Shown: positions 1-11,155 of the stretch, piece after piece
How the letters are laid out: each line of letters begins with the position of its first letter
Numbering within the stretch: the stretch's first letter is position 1
Source: WHSW01 sp963842795
Lineage (GTDB): Bacteria > Actinomycetota > Thermoleophilia > Solirubrobacterales > 70-9
DNA: 64,000 nucleotides
Assembly (NCBI GenBank): GCA_963842795.1
Contig: CAWJHV010000040.1
Span: 1-64,000, forward strand
Direction: 5' to 3'
Notes under the pieces: generated by a model
What the model was told of the DNA's origin: nothing
The model's database searches: none
The model's input: only the letters and a program-made list of their open reading frames with translations
Program-made: the position numbers and the translations under genes

Positions 1-195
1 CTTCGAGAAGACCGAGGAATGAACCGCGCCGGCGAGACGATCGTGATGGTAGATCAGAACGCCGCCGGGCGCCGGCGATGTCCGATGCGGCCACGACCTG
101 CACCTCGGCATTAATCGTTTCGAGGGCCCCGGCAAGTAGCGGCTCGCCGACCCGAAGGTCGCCGAAGCCTACCTCGGCGGACCGCCCGCGTCGAC
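1..195 (+). pseudogene. livF: C-terminal remnant of LivF-type ABC ATPase, frameshifted, cut by window edge
   Basis: The plus strand can be read across three frames as FEKTEE-MNRAGETIVMVDQNAA, then HDLHLGINRFEGPGK, then LADPKVAEAYLGG. This matches the end of LivF, the ATP-binding subunit of branched-chain amino-acid ABC importers: the segment before the V(E/D)QN strand, the H-loop region, and the typical AYLGG end. Joining the pieces needs about one missing base near base 18, another shift near base 75, and passage through a TAG near base 147. The start lies left of the window. It converges on the substrate-binding protein gene downstream, which fits a liv locus. Whether the damage is real decay or sequence error is open; nearby genes carry similar single-base indels, so error is likely. 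Confidence 0.55.
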
Positions 196-226
196 ACCCC
201 CGACGAGGCGCCCGGCTCGCGAGGCC

Positions 227-395
227 AGCCGAAGCAGCGCCGCCGATGAGGCGACTGGTTCCTGGGCGTAGCCGAGCGGCGCCGCCGTTGAGGCGCCGTG
301 TCCTTGGGCGTAGCCGAAGCCGGCCGCCGTCGAGGCGCCTCGTGCTAGGGCTAGCCGAAGCCGCGCCGCTGTCGAGGACGCCTTGTTTTGGAGCG
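227..395. repeat. Tandem array of four ~42-bp units related to the dispersed intergenic repeat
   Basis: Four imperfect copies start at 227, 270, 312 and 353, each opening with AGCCGA(A)GC, followed by CGCCGCCG-TGAGGCG and a G-rich tail such as TCCTTGGGCGT. A weaker fifth unit may lie at about 190-226. The shared core CGCCGC(C/T)GTTGAGGCG also occurs in single-copy elements at 41830-41880 and 49425-49478 and inside ilvE at 24031-24083. The array sits between the convergent livF tail and the binding-protein gene. No convincing gene is seen between 200 and 453; open frames there read through the repeats. Confidence 0.7.
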
Positions 396-453
396 AAGTC
401 GGCCGGAGCCCGAGGGCCCCGGCCGTCCTTTTAGTTCGCTGACCTCGAGGTCG

Positions 454-1763
454 CTACCAAGCGGGCGCCTCGGCCGGGATCTGATCGCCGACCGGGACCA
501 GCTCGCCGCCCTTGAACTCGAACACGTCGTAGACGCCGACGGTCGGGTCGCCGTTGCTGTCAAGGTTCAGATCGCCGGAGGCACCGACGTAGTCGATGTC
601 ATCGCCGTTCTGGAGGGCCTTCACCGCATCGGGCAGCTCCTCCCAGGTGTACTGGGTGCCGCCCGGCCCGGTCACGGCCTGGAGCGCATCCGCCATGTCC
701 TGACCGTCGGTCGAGCCGGCGGCCACCGCGGCCAGATAGCAGAGGATCACGGCGTCGAAGTTCTGACCGTCGAACGTCTGACGATCGACGTCCTTCGGCT
801 CCGACGACGTGAACAACTTGTCGAACGCCTCCGAGGGCTCACCGGTGGTGGGCGTGCCCGGCGCCGTGCCGCGCAGGCCCTCGGTGAAGTCCGCGTTCTT
901 CGGATCGGCGGCCAGATCGCCAGAGATCAGACCGTCGGTGACGAACGACGTCTTCGGATCCCACTTCCCGGTCCGGACCAGCGCCGGGCCGACCTTGACG
1001 AAGGTCTCGGGGAAGTCGACGATCACGTAGCCGTCAGCGTCCTCGGACGTGATCTGCCCCGCCTCGGCGTCGTACGTGGCCGCCTCGGGGTCATAGAGCA
1101 CGGGGCTGTCGGCCGTGACCTCTCCACCCTTGGCCTCCCAGGCCTCGATGAAGTACTGCGTCAGGCCGTCGCCGTACGAGTCGTTGCGACCGGCCACCGA
1201 GATCACCTTGCCCTCGGCTCTACCGAGCGTCCTCGAACGCGTCCGCGAGCGCGGGGCCCTGCAGGTTGTCCGTCGGCGGGGTCCGGTTCATGAGCCCGTC
1301 GTCCTCGAGGTCGGTGATCTCCGTGCTCGTCGAGGCAGGCGAGATCTGCAGCACGCCCTCCCGGATCGAGACCGACCGGGCTACCGGAATCGAAACCGAG
1401 GAGGCCCACGATCCGGCGATGCAGCTGGCACCGTCGCCGACGAGCTTGCGCGCGGCCGAGACGCCGGCCGTGTCGCTCGTCTGATCGTCTTCGTGCTCGA
1501 TCGTCACGGTGTGATCCGCGCCGACCTCTTCGATCGCCGTGTTGATCTGGTCGACGGCCAGGTCGGCCGCCTTCTCGCCCGGAGGCCCGAAGTCCGCCAG
1601 GTCACCGGTAAGCGGGATGAGATCGCCGATCGTCAGATCGAGCGAGTCTCCCCCCGCCGCTGCTGTCGCTGCTGCTGTCGTCGGAATCGTCGCCGCAGGC
1701 GGCGATCCCGATCGACAAGCCGGCCACGAACAGCGTGACCAAGACCAGCTTGATCCTTGACAT
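454..1763 (-). CDS. Branched-chain amino-acid ABC transporter substrate-binding lipoprotein (frameshifted)
   Basis: This is a type 1 periplasmic binding protein of the Leu/Ile/Val receptor family that would deliver ligand to a LivHMGF importer. It starts with ATG at 1763, seven bases after GAGAGGAG, and has a lipoprotein signal MSRIKLVLVTLFVAG with lipobox IAAC. A Ser/Asp linker is followed by LDLTIGDLIPLTGDLADFG, the usual first strand of the family. The reading frame is broken twice: in a six-G run near 1650-1655, and near 1213 between DAFED and GKVISVAGRND. Removing one base at each point gives 436 codons, the normal length. The C-terminal half includes the segment GGTQYTWEELPDAVKAL. Ligand specificity cannot be read from sequence. 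The breaks are probably sequence errors. Confidence 0.75.
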
Positions 1764-1877
1764 GAACGCTCCTCTCTCGGAAAAACACGGGGCCGCCTGG
1801 ACCCCTACTTCATTCCTATCAGGATCGGCGTACCCGCCGCAACCCGCGGAATCGGATCGCTGCGTACGTCCGGGCGC

Positions 1878-2381
1878 TCAGGCCGAGCTGCTCGGCGCCT
1901 GCTGGCCGCCGATCCCGACCCGGCGCCACTCCGAGATCTTGCCGTCCTTGATCACGAACGCGGTCTGCGCGCTGTGGCCGGCGCCCTCACCGCAGGTGCC
2001 GGGGCCGGGACGCTCGGTGAGCCTGAAGGTCGCGACGGTGAAGTCACCCTCCTCGACCGCCTTCGTCAGGACCGCGCCGCAGGGCAACGAGGCGTTGAAG
2101 ATGCGGGCGTCGCCGTGGTCGCTGATCCGGATCAGCTGCGGCCCGTTCTCGGCCACGCTCGGGAGCGCGAAGTACCGGGCCGCGCCATCGATGTCGCCGC
2201 GGCGCAGCGTCCGCGTCCAGGCGTCGATCACCCGCACGTCGGCCGGCGCGGCGTCGCCGGGGACCGTCCTCGTCGCCTCCGGAGGGGCCCCGATCTCGGG
2301 TTCCTCCTTCTCGCCGCAGGCGCCGAGCGCGATGGCCGTGAGCGCGGCGATGGCGAGCGAGGTGAGGCGAGCCGGGCGCAT
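1878..2381 (-). CDS. Small lipoprotein with NTF2/SnoaL-like fold
   Basis: A 167-residue protein with a lipoprotein signal (MRPARLTSLAIAALTAIALGAC; lipobox LGAC at residues 18-21), so probably anchored to the outer face of the membrane. The mature part has VIDAWTRTLRRGDIDGAARYFA near residues 50-70 and ends in VIKDGKISEWRRV. This helix-then-sheet pattern is typical of NTF2-like/SnoaL domains, which often lack known substrates. It is monocistronic: the divergent imuB promoter lies just upstream, and a binding-protein gene starts on the same strand about 115 bases downstream. No function is assigned. Confidence 0.7.
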   Translation of the reverse strand: MRPARLTSLAIAALTAIALGACGEKEEPEIGAPPEATRTVPGDAAPADVRVIDAWTRTLRRGDIDGAARYFALPSVAENGPQLIRISDHGDARIFNASLPCGAVLTKAVEEGDFTVATFRLTERPGPGTCGEGAGHSAQTAFVIKDGKISEWRRVGIGGQQAPSSSA

Positions 2382-2415
2382 GCACGGTCAATTCTGACGC
2401 CGTCGCCAAGCCCGC

Positions 2416-2451
2416 TTGACAGATCCGCGTCCCTATACGAACATGTGTTCG
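2416..2451 (+). promoter_or_regulatory. imuB promoter overlapped by LexA (SOS) box
   Basis: TTGACA (2416-2421) and GAACAT (2439-2444) are spaced by 17 bases. Over the -10 lies CGAACATGTGTTCG (2438-2451), matching the actinobacterial/Gram-positive LexA operator form CGAAC-N4-GTTCG. The ATG of imuB follows nine bases later, so the transcript is nearly leaderless. LexA bound here would block RNA polymerase, and DNA damage would release it. Confidence 0.85.
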
Positions 2452-2459
2452 ATCGACCG

Positions 2460-3721
2460 ATGACCACCGTCGCCTGCGCACTCATCCCCCGGCTCTCGCT
2501 CCGCAGCGCCATGGGCGAGCGGCGGGAGCTGCTCGGAAGGCCGGTGGCGCTGGCGCCCGAGCCGGGAGGGCCCCAGGTCCTCGGTGAGGCATCGGGGGCG
2601 GCGGAGGCGTTCGGCGTCCGCGCCGGGATGCGGCTCGCGGAGGCGCTCTCGCGCTGCCCGGCGCTGGTCCTGGTGACCCCCGACCCGGTTCGCGCCGAGG
2701 CCGCCTGGGAGCGGTCGCTGCGCAGCTGGAGGCGATCGGCGCCGCGGTCGAGCCCTCGCGGCCCGGCGAGGCGTTCTTCGCCACCGAGCCGCTGCGCGCC
2801 CTCTGCGGCGGTCCCGAGGCGGTCCTGGTGCGGGCGCGGCGGGCGCTCGGGACCCCGGCGCGGCTGGGCGCCGGCCCGAATCGGCTCAGCGCCCACGCCG
2901 CGGCGACGCGGATGCGCGCCCGCCGCCCGCCGCCGGTCGTCTCCGAGCGGCAGCGCGGCGACTGGTTGCCGGCCTGCCCGTGAACGCCCTCCGGGGGCGG
3001 ATCGCGAGCCCGAGGCGGAGGTCCGACCCGCGGCTTGCGACAGGCCGCGCCCGAGGCGCTCGCGGAGGAGGTCGCCTGCGTCGAGGCGCTCGAGCGACTG
3101 GGGGTGCGCACGCTGGGCGAGCTCGCGTCGCTCCCCGCCGCAGCGGTCGCCGACCGCTTCGGCGAGCCGGGGCTGCGGGCGCTGCGGCTGGCGCGCGGCG
3201 ACGACGAGCCGCTTCGTCCCCGGCACCCGCACGAGGAGATCGAGTGCAGGCTCGGGCTGCCCGAGGCGGCGTCGGGAGAGCAGCTCGCCCGCGCGCTCGG
3301 GCTGCTCGTCGAGCGCCTGCTCGCCCATCCGGCGCGCCGAGGGAGGACGATCCGCCGGCTGCGGCTCGAGGCGCGGCTCGCCGGCGAGGGCGGCTGGCGC
3401 TCCGAGGTCACCCTGCGCAGCGCCGCCGTCGACCCCGAGCGGCTGCGGCTGGCGCTGGCGCCGCGGCTGGCCGAGCTCCCCGGCCCCGCCGCCTGGCTCG
3501 GGCTGCGGGCGCTCGAGCTCGGCCCCGAGCCCGGCGAGCAGCAGACGCTCGCGCGCTCCCCCGAGGACGAGCGCCGCGGCCTGCTCGCCGAGGCGGTGCG
3601 CCAGGCGCGCTCGGCCGGCGGGCGCGACGCGGTCCTGCGGGTGGTCGAGGTCGACCCGCGCTCGCGGGTCCCCGAGCGGCGGGCGATCCTGACGCCGTTC
3701 GGAGAGCACGGTGAGCGGTGA
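2460..3721 (+). CDS. imuB: ImuB, catalytically inactive Y-family polymerase homologue (frameshifted)
   Basis: ImuB links DnaE2 to the replication clamp during damage-induced mutagenesis. The N-terminus MTTVACALIPRLSLRSAMG and the segment FGVRAGMRLAEALSRCPAL match the Y-family palm region. The catalytic acids are missing: there is no aspartate in CALIPRL, and EPSRPGEAFFATEPL stands where active enzymes have the SIDE motif. The C-terminal half has the helix-hairpin-helix stretch LERLGVRTLGELASLP and the little-finger domain. The frame changes near 2720 and twice between 2965 and 3034 (including a TGA at 2981), so at least three indels separate clearly homologous segments. The protein should be about 420 residues. 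It is followed directly by the DUF6504 gene and dnaE2. No imuA' gene is present here. Confidence 0.82.
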
Positions 3722-3980
3722 GGCTGAGCCCAGGCCGCAGGTCTACTGGCCGCGGCCGGTGCGGGTGCGCGCCGGCGCCGACGGCGTGCCGCTGGCGGTC
3801 GAGGGCGTCGCGGTCGAGGCGGTGCGCGAGCGGTGGCTGGTCGAGGACCGGTGGTGGACCCCGAAACCCCTGCAAAGGATGTATTTCGAGCTGGTGCTCG
3901 CCGACGGTCCCGACCTCGTCGTCTTCCGCGAGCCGGCGGAGCCGATCACGGCCTCGCGCTGGTTCGAGCAGCGGGCCTGA
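3711..3980 (+). CDS. DUF6504-like small protein of the ImuB-DnaE2 cassette
   Basis: An 89-residue protein starting with GTG and overlapping the end of imuB by eleven bases; its stop is five bases before dnaE2. It contains YWPRPVRVRAG, VRERWLVEDRWWTPKPLQR and YFELVLADG. The WxxEDRWW(T/R) pattern is seen in short proteins that sit between imuB and dnaE2 in many actinobacteria and are annotated from memory as DUF6504. Its biochemical role is unknown. Position and overlap imply co-translation with, and co-regulation by LexA of, the two polymerase genes. Confidence 0.65.
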   Translation: MSGEAEPRPQVYWPRPVRVRAGADGVPLAVEGVAVEAVRERWLVEDRWWTPKPLQRMYFELVLADGPDLVVFREPAEPITASRWFEQRA

Positions 3981-3985
3981 AGCGC

Positions 3986-6900
3986 GTGTACGTCGAGCTC
4001 CACGCCCACTCCTCGTACTCGTTCTGCGACGGCGCCTCGCTGCCGGAGGAGCTCGCGACCCGCGCCGCCGAGTACGGGTATGAGGCCTTCGCGCTCACCG
4101 ACCACGACAACGTCTGCGGGGCGATGGAGTTCGTGCAGGCCTGCGCGGGGCTCGGGGTGCGGCCGATCGTCGGCTCCGAGCTCACGGTCGCCGACGCGGG
4201 AGCGAGCTTCCACCTCACGCTCCTGGTCGAGAGCGCGACCGGGTGGCACAACCTCTGCCGCCTGCTGACCGAGGCGCACGCGCATACGCGCCCGCATCCG
4301 GGTCGCGAACCTCTTCCCCCCGTCCTCGCGCTCGACTCGCTGCTCGAGCGCAACGAGGGGCTCGTCTGCCTCTCCGGCTGCGCCGGCTCCGGCGCGCTCG
4401 CCGGAAGTTGGGAGCGCGACGAGCGACGCCGGGCGGAGGCCCTGGGGCGCCGGCTGGCGGGCGCCTTCGGCTCCGAGCGCTTCCGGGTCGAGCTGCAGCG
4501 GCCGCTGTGGCGGCACGACCGCGCCCGCAACCGGTGGCTGGCGGAGCTCGCCGAGCGGCTCGGGGTCGCCTGCGTGGCGACCGGCAACGTCCACGCCCAC
4601 GACCGCCGGCGGGCCGAGCTCCAGGACGCGCTCGTCGCCGTGCGCCTGCACACGACGCTGGAGGAGTCCGAGCCCGAGCGGCGGGGCAACGCGAGCTCGG
4701 TGCTCGCCCCGCCGGCGGAGATGGCGGCGCGCTTCGCCGAGCACCCGGAGGCGGTCGCCGAGACCGCGCGGCTCGCCGAGCGGCTGCGCTTCGACCTCGC
4801 CTCGGAGCTCGGCTACCGCTACCCCGGCTCCGAGGACCCCGACGCCGACCGGACGCTGGCCGAGATCTGCCGCGGGCGGCTCGACCTCCGCTACGAGGGC
4901 ACGCGCGAGCGCCCCGAGGCGATGCGGCGGCTCGAGGAGGAGCTGCGGGTGATCCGCGGGCTCGGGCTCTCGGGCTTCTTCCTCCTGCACTTCGACCTGC
5001 TCGAGCTCGCGCGCGAGGTCGCCGCCGAGGTACGTGGGCCCGACTCCGCCCGCAACCTGCTGCCCCCGGGGCGCGGCCGCGGCTCGAGCGTGAGCTCGGT
5101 GGTCTGCTACCTGACCGGGCTCTCGCACGTCGACCCGGTGCAGGCCGGCCTCTTCCTCGGCCGCTTCCTCAACGACGAGATCACCGAGATGCCCGACATC
5201 GACCTCGACTTCCCGCGCGACATCCGCGAGCAGCTGATCCCCCGCGTCCACGAGCGCTACGGGCGCGAGCGCGCGGCGCTCGTCTCCGCGTTCGCCTGCT
5301 ATCGCTCGCGCGGGGCGGTCCGCGACCTGGGCAAGGCGCTGGGGCTGCCGGCGTCGGAGATCGAGCGCGTCGCCGGGATCGCCGACGTCTACTCGCGCGG
5401 CGAGGAGATCGAGCGCGACATCGCCGAGGCGATCGGCGCCGGGCGGGCCGGATCGCCGCGCTGGCGCTGCCTGGCGCGGCTGGCGCGCGAGGCCTGGGGA
5501 CTGCCCCGCCACATCTCCCAGCACCCGGGCGGAATGGTGCTCTCGACCAGGCCGCTGATCGACATCTGCCCGGTGCAGCCGGCGGCGATGGAGGGGCGCC
5601 AGGTGGTCCAGTGGGACAAGGACTCGTGCGCCGACGCCGGGCTTTCTGAAGATCGATCTGCTCGGGCTCGGGATGCTCTCGGCGGTCGAGCGCTGCGTCG
5701 AGTCGGTGGTCGAGGCGCGCGGCGAGCGCATCGACCTCTCGCGGATCCCGCTCGACGACCCCGCGACCTTCGAGGCGATCCGGGCGGCGGAGACCACCGG
5801 CGTGTTCCAGATCGAGAGCCGCGCGCAGATGCAGATGCTGCCCCGCTCGAGGCCGGAGACGATCGACGACGTGATCGTCCAGGTGGCGCTGGTGCGGCCG
5901 GGGCCGATCCAGGGCGGCGCCGTGCACCCCTACCTCGAGCGCCGCAAGCGGCTGCGGGAGGACCCGGGCTTCGAGATCCCCTACGAGCACCCCGACCTGG
6001 AGCCGATCCTCTCCGACACGCTCGGGGCGATCGTCTTCCAGGACCAGGTGATCCAGGTGGCGATGACGCTCGCGGGCTTCCCCGCCGGCGAGGCCGAGGG
6101 GCTGCGGCGGGCGATGAGCCGCAAGCGCTCGGAGGAGGCGCTCAACGCCTACGGCGAGCGCTTCGTCGCCGGAGCGATCGGGCGCGGCGTCGACCGCGCC
6201 CTCGCCGAGCGCGTGTTCGAGCAGGTACGGGGCTTCTCCGGTTTCGGGTTTCCCAAGTCGCATGCGGCCGCCTTCGGCCTGCTCGCCTACCAGTCGACCT
6301 GGCTTCGCGTCCACTACGGCCCCGAGCTGCTCTGCGCGCTCTTCAACGAGCAGCCGATGGGCTTCTATCCCCCGGACACGCTCACCCACGAGGCGCAGCG
6401 CCGGGGGATCGAGGTGCGGGCGGCCGATGTGAACGGCAGCGAGGTCGAGTGCTCGGTCGAGCCCGAGGAACGGGGCGGCGAACCGGCCGTCCGGCTCGGG
6501 CTGGGCTACGTCAAGGGCCTCGGCGCGGAGGAGGCGCAGGGGCTGGTGGCCGAGCGTGAGCGCGGCGGGGCGTATCGCGACCTGGCCGACCTCGCCTCGC
6601 GCTCGGGGGTGAGCCGCGACGGGCTCGAGCGGCTCGCCTGGGCCGGGGCGTGCGAGCCACTCGGGCTCGCCACGGGCACGGCGCCGCGGCGCGACGAGCT
6701 CTGGCGCCTGGGGGTGGCGCGGGGAGGCGAACGGATGCGCGGCCGGCCGTACGCCCAGCTTGCGCTGCCGCTGCCCCTCCCCGCCTCGCCGGAGCTGCGA
6801 CCACTCGACTCCTGGGAGCGCATCGTCGCCGACTACACCTCGACCGGGATCAGCCTCGGCGAGCACCCGGTCGAGGTCCTGCGGCCGCAGCTCGACCGGC

Positions 6901-7346
6901 GGCTGACGGTGACCGCGGAGCTGGCGACGACTCCCGACGGGGCGGCGATCGAGGTCGTCGGGCTGGCGGTCGCGCGCCAGCGGCCGGCGACCGCAAAGGG
7001 GGTCGTCTTCATGCTGCTCGAGGACGAGGGCGGCGTGGTCAACGTGATCGTCCCGCCGCCGGTCTACGAGCGCTGCCGGCTGGCGGTGCGGACGGCCGCC
7101 TTCGCCCTGGTCACCGGCAGGCTGGAGCGCCGCGAGGGAGTCGTGAACCTGCTCGCCTCGTCGGTCGAGCGGCTGCAGGCGCCGACCGGGATCGGCGCCG
7201 AGGTGCGGCACATCGAGCCGCCCACCGACCGCGAGCTCGGGCGCGATGCGGGCGATTCCCACGTGGCCGAAGCGGGCTCGCCGGCAGCCGCCCGGGAGCT
7301 CGCGGCGGTCGCTCCGGCCGCCCACAGCTTCGGCAGGCGCGGGTGA
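3986..7346 (+). CDS. dnaE2: Error-prone DNA polymerase III alpha subunit DnaE2 (one frameshift)
   Basis: DnaE2 (ImuC) extends DNA past lesions and is the catalytic part of the ImuB/DnaE2 mutasome. The start is taken as GTG at 3986, giving VYVELHAHSSYSFCDGAS, the PHP-domain opening of the family. The palm shows MPDIDLDFPRDIRE around residue 400 with the catalytic aspartates. RGSSVSSVVCYLTGL, SQHPGGMVLS and FKIDLLGLG-type motifs follow, and an OB-fold comes near the end (VVGLAVARQRPATAKGVVFM). Total length is about 1119 residues, normal for DnaE2. One extra G in the run 5639-5641 shifts the frame between DSCADAG and FLKIDLLGLG; the rest is uninterrupted. The gene is third in the LexA-controlled cassette. 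Confidence 0.9.
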
Positions 7347-7363
7347 GGTGCAAGATGGCTTGC

Positions 7364-7377
7364 AGAACATATGTTCT
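7364..7377 (+). promoter_or_regulatory. LexA-like 14-bp palindrome
   Basis: AGAACATATGTTCT is a perfect palindrome with the LexA core GAAC-N4-GTTC, eighteen bases after the dnaE2 stop. It overlaps the expected -35 position for TAGTCT (7393-7398), a candidate -10 that ends eight bases before a GTG at 7407. It therefore looks like the operator of the following small gene rather than of dnaE2. The outer bases differ from the preferred C/G of the imuB box. Confidence 0.55.
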
Positions 7378-7406
7378 GTCCGAGGCCGTTCCTAGTCTGC
7401 CGCCGC

Positions 7407-7667
7407 GTGAACTCGATGATCAGCAGCAGCACCTTCGCCCGGCGCGTCCTCGGCGGCGTCGACCTGGCGATCGACCTCGCCACCCTGGGCGAGTACGGAC
7501 TCGAGCCGCTCGACGAAGCGGCACGGGGCGATGCGGACGAGCACTGTCGCGAGCGGCCCGGCCACGTGGCCGGGTGGGAGGCGCTCGCGAAGTCTCGTTC
7601 GCGCGGCCGGTGTCGCGCTCCCGCGCGCGCCCCGGACCCGCGGCGCCGCCGGCTGGCGACCCGCTAG
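7407..7667 (+). CDS. Unrecognised 86-residue protein behind a LexA-like operator
   Basis: Reads VNSMISSSTFARRVLGGVDL then AIDLATLGEYGLEPLDEAAR and a basic, proline-rich tail. The start is taken as GTG at 7407, just after TAGTCT; ATG at 7416 is an alternative. The N-terminal half is amphipathic or hydrophobic enough for one helix but is not a clear membrane segment, and I see no LysM, CHRD or protease motif. The tail may be unreliable, since indels are common nearby. If expressed, the palindrome at 7364 would place it in the SOS regulon. It ends 25 bases before the rRNA terminator stem on the other strand. The function is unknown. Confidence 0.45.
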   Translation: MNSMISSSTFARRVLGGVDLAIDLATLGEYGLEPLDEAARGDADEHCRERPGHVAGWEALAKSRSRGRCRAPARAPDPRRRRLATR

Positions 7668-7692
7668 ACCGCTCCGAGAGGGCCCCCAACGA

Positions 7693-7720
7693 CGAGAGCC
7701 GCCCACGTGGGCGGCTCTCG
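7693..7720 (-). terminator. rRNA operon terminator stem
   Basis: A perfect 28-bp palindrome (14-bp arms; left arm CGAGAGCCGCCCAC) lies just past the 3' end of 5S rRNA. No U-run follows on the minus strand, as is common for stem-type terminators in high-GC actinobacteria. It could also stop plus-strand transcripts from the small gene at 7407. Confidence 0.75.
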
Positions 7721-7728
7721 ACGAAGAC

Positions 7729-7843
7729 ACGGCGGCGACCTACTCTCCCAGGGACGCGAGTCCCAAGTACCATCGGCGCTGAGGGGCTTAACGGCTCTGT
7801 TCGGAATGGGAAGAGGTGTTTCCCCCTCGCTATAGCCACCGAA
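7729..7843 (-). rRNA. rrf: 5S ribosomal RNA
   Basis: The minus strand has the 5S landmarks AACACCTCTTCCCATTCCG, GAACAGAGCCGTTAAGC and GATGGTACTTGGG, with complementary ends closing helix I. Length is about 115 bases. It is the last gene of the 16S-23S-5S operon. Ends are estimated to within a few bases. Confidence 0.93.
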
Positions 7844-8068
7844 ATTCAGCGAGACCCGGAGGCTCCGTGGAGCCGCCGGACCTCGGCGAGGCTTGAAAAC
7901 TGCACCAACAGCCGAGAGGTCCGGGTATTCAAAAAAACCGTCAAGACCTCGACCCATTAGTACCGGTCTGCTAAGCGTGTCACCACGCGTACACAGCCGG
8001 CCTATCGACCTGGTGGTCTACCAGGGGTCTTACTCCCTCAAGGGGATGGGAGAGCTCATCTCGAGGTC

Positions 8069-8101
<33 letters not shown>

Positions 8102-8220
8102 GATCCGCACGTAGCTAACCAGCACTGCCCTTGGCAGGACAACTGATACACCAGAGGTGCGTTCATCCCGGTCCTCTCGTACTAAGGATGACTCCTCTCA
8201 ACTCTCCAACGCGCACGGAA

Positions 8221-8303
<83 letters not shown>

Positions 8304-8307
8304 ACTC

Positions 8308-8350
<43 letters not shown>

Positions 8351-8375
8351 TTCGTCGATATGGACTCTTGGAAGC

Positions 8376-8418
<43 letters not shown>

Positions 8419-8536
8419 CGGCGCTTCCACTTGCAACCGCCGGATCACTAAGCCCAACTTTCGTTCCTGCTCGACCCGTCGGTCTCGCAGTCAAGCTCCC
8501 TTATGCCTTTACACTCTGCGCACGATTTCCAACCGT

Positions 8537-8605
<69 letters not shown>

Positions 8606-8748
8606 ACACTGTTCACAGCCCGGATTACGGCGCTGTGTTAGAAGCCCAGCACACCAAGGGTGGTATCTCAAGGTTGGCTCCCCGACAGCCGAAGCCGTCG
8701 GTTCGCAGCCTCCCACCTATCCTGAGCGAGGTGTACCGAACTCCAATA

Positions 8749-8784
<36 letters not shown>

Positions 8785-8858
8785 TTTCCGCGCGTACTCG
8801 GTATCTTCACCGAGACTCTAATTTCACCGAGCCCCTCGTTGAGACAGCGTCCAACTCG

Positions 8859-9691
<833 letters not shown>

Positions 9692-10502
9692 AGCTTCGCT
9701 GCTTCGCTCCGAAGAGCTAACAACTCCGCGTAACCTTCCGGCACCGGGCAGGCGTCAGCCCCTATACGTCGTCTTTCGACTTAGCAGAGGCCTGTGTTTT
9801 TGGTAAACAGTCGGTTGGACCTATTCACTGCGGCCCCCTCGGGCTCCGTCAGCAAGTGACTTCACCCTACCGGGGCGCCCCTTCTCCCGAAGTTACGGGG
9901 CGATTTTGCCGAGTTCCTTAACGAGGGTTATCTCGCTCACCTTAGTATTCTCTACCTGTCCACCTGTGTTGGTTCTCGGTACGGGCACGAGCGTCCTGCC
10001 TAGAGGTTTTTCTCGGAGGCATGGGTGCGGGGACTGGCCGGCGGTCAAGCCAGCTGGTATCGCGCCTCGCGTCAAAACGCCGTGGCGGATTTGCCAACCA
10101 CGACTAGCTACGCGCTTACCCCAGGACGACCATCGCCTGGGTTCCCTTTCCCTTCCTCGTCACCCCATCGGTCATAGCGGACGCGACGTGGTACGGGAAT
10201 ATCAACCCGTTGGCCATCGGCTACGCCTTTCGGCCTCGCCTTAGGTCCCGACTAACCCTGAGCAGACGAACTTTACTCAGGAAACCTTGGACAATCGGTG
10301 GGGAAGATTCTCACTTCCCTTGCGTTACTCATGCCGGCATTCTCACTTCCTGCCGCTCCACGACCGCTCACGCGATCGCTTCAAGCAACAGGAACGCTCT
10401 CCTACCACTCAGGCGGCCCGCAGGCTTCCTGAGTCCATAGCTTCGGAGGTTCGCTTGAGCCCCGTTGAATTATCCGCGCCCGAACACTTGACCAGTGAGC
10501 TG

Positions 10503-10543
<41 letters not shown>

Positions 10544-11113
10544 TTGGTTGTCTGTGCATTCGAACATCGTTTCCCACTTAGCGAACACTTGGGGTCCTTA
10601 GCTGATGGTCTGGGGTGTTCCCCTCTCGCGTACGAAGTTTATCCCCCGCACACTGACTCCCGAGATACACGTAACGGTCTTCGGAGTTTGCCTGAAGTCG
10701 GTAACCTGGTAGGGCCCCTAGTCCAAGCAGTGCTCTACGGCCGAAACGCACTTACTCGAGGCTATACCTAAATATATTTCGGAGAGAACCAGATATCTCT
10801 GGGCTTGCTTAGCCTTTCACTCCTATCCACAGGTCATCCGCCCACTTTTCAACGTAGGTCGGTTCGGTCCTCCACGAGGTCTTACCCCCGCTTCAACCTG
10901 CCCATGGATAGCTCGCCCAGTTTCGGGTCTACCGCCAGTGACTGAATCGCCCTATTCGGACTCGCTTTCGCTGCGGCTCCGCTCATCGCTTAACCTTGCC
11001 ACTGACGAGTAACTCGCCGGCCCGTTATGCAAAAAGTACGCCGTCACGCCGAAGCGCTCCGACCACTTGTAGGCACGCGGTTTCAGGTACTATTTCACTC
11101 CCCTTCCGGGGTG

Positions 11114-11155
<42 letters not shown>

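Noticed and set aside
227..395. CRISPR-like array of repeats
   Set aside because: Units are ~42 bp, degenerate and contiguous, with no regular repeat/unique-spacer alternation and no cas genes. The core recurs as single copies elsewhere, so it belongs to a repeat family.
78..434. 118-codon plus-strand frame at the left edge
   Set aside because: It reads through the tandem repeat with Arg/Pro-rich composition; another frame carries LivF homology.
3743..5797. 684-codon open frame on the minus strand opposite dnaE2
   Set aside because: Composition (RRAPRRA, LGEPRGLG) is that of the antisense of a high-GC gene; the plus strand has clear PHP and polymerase motifs.
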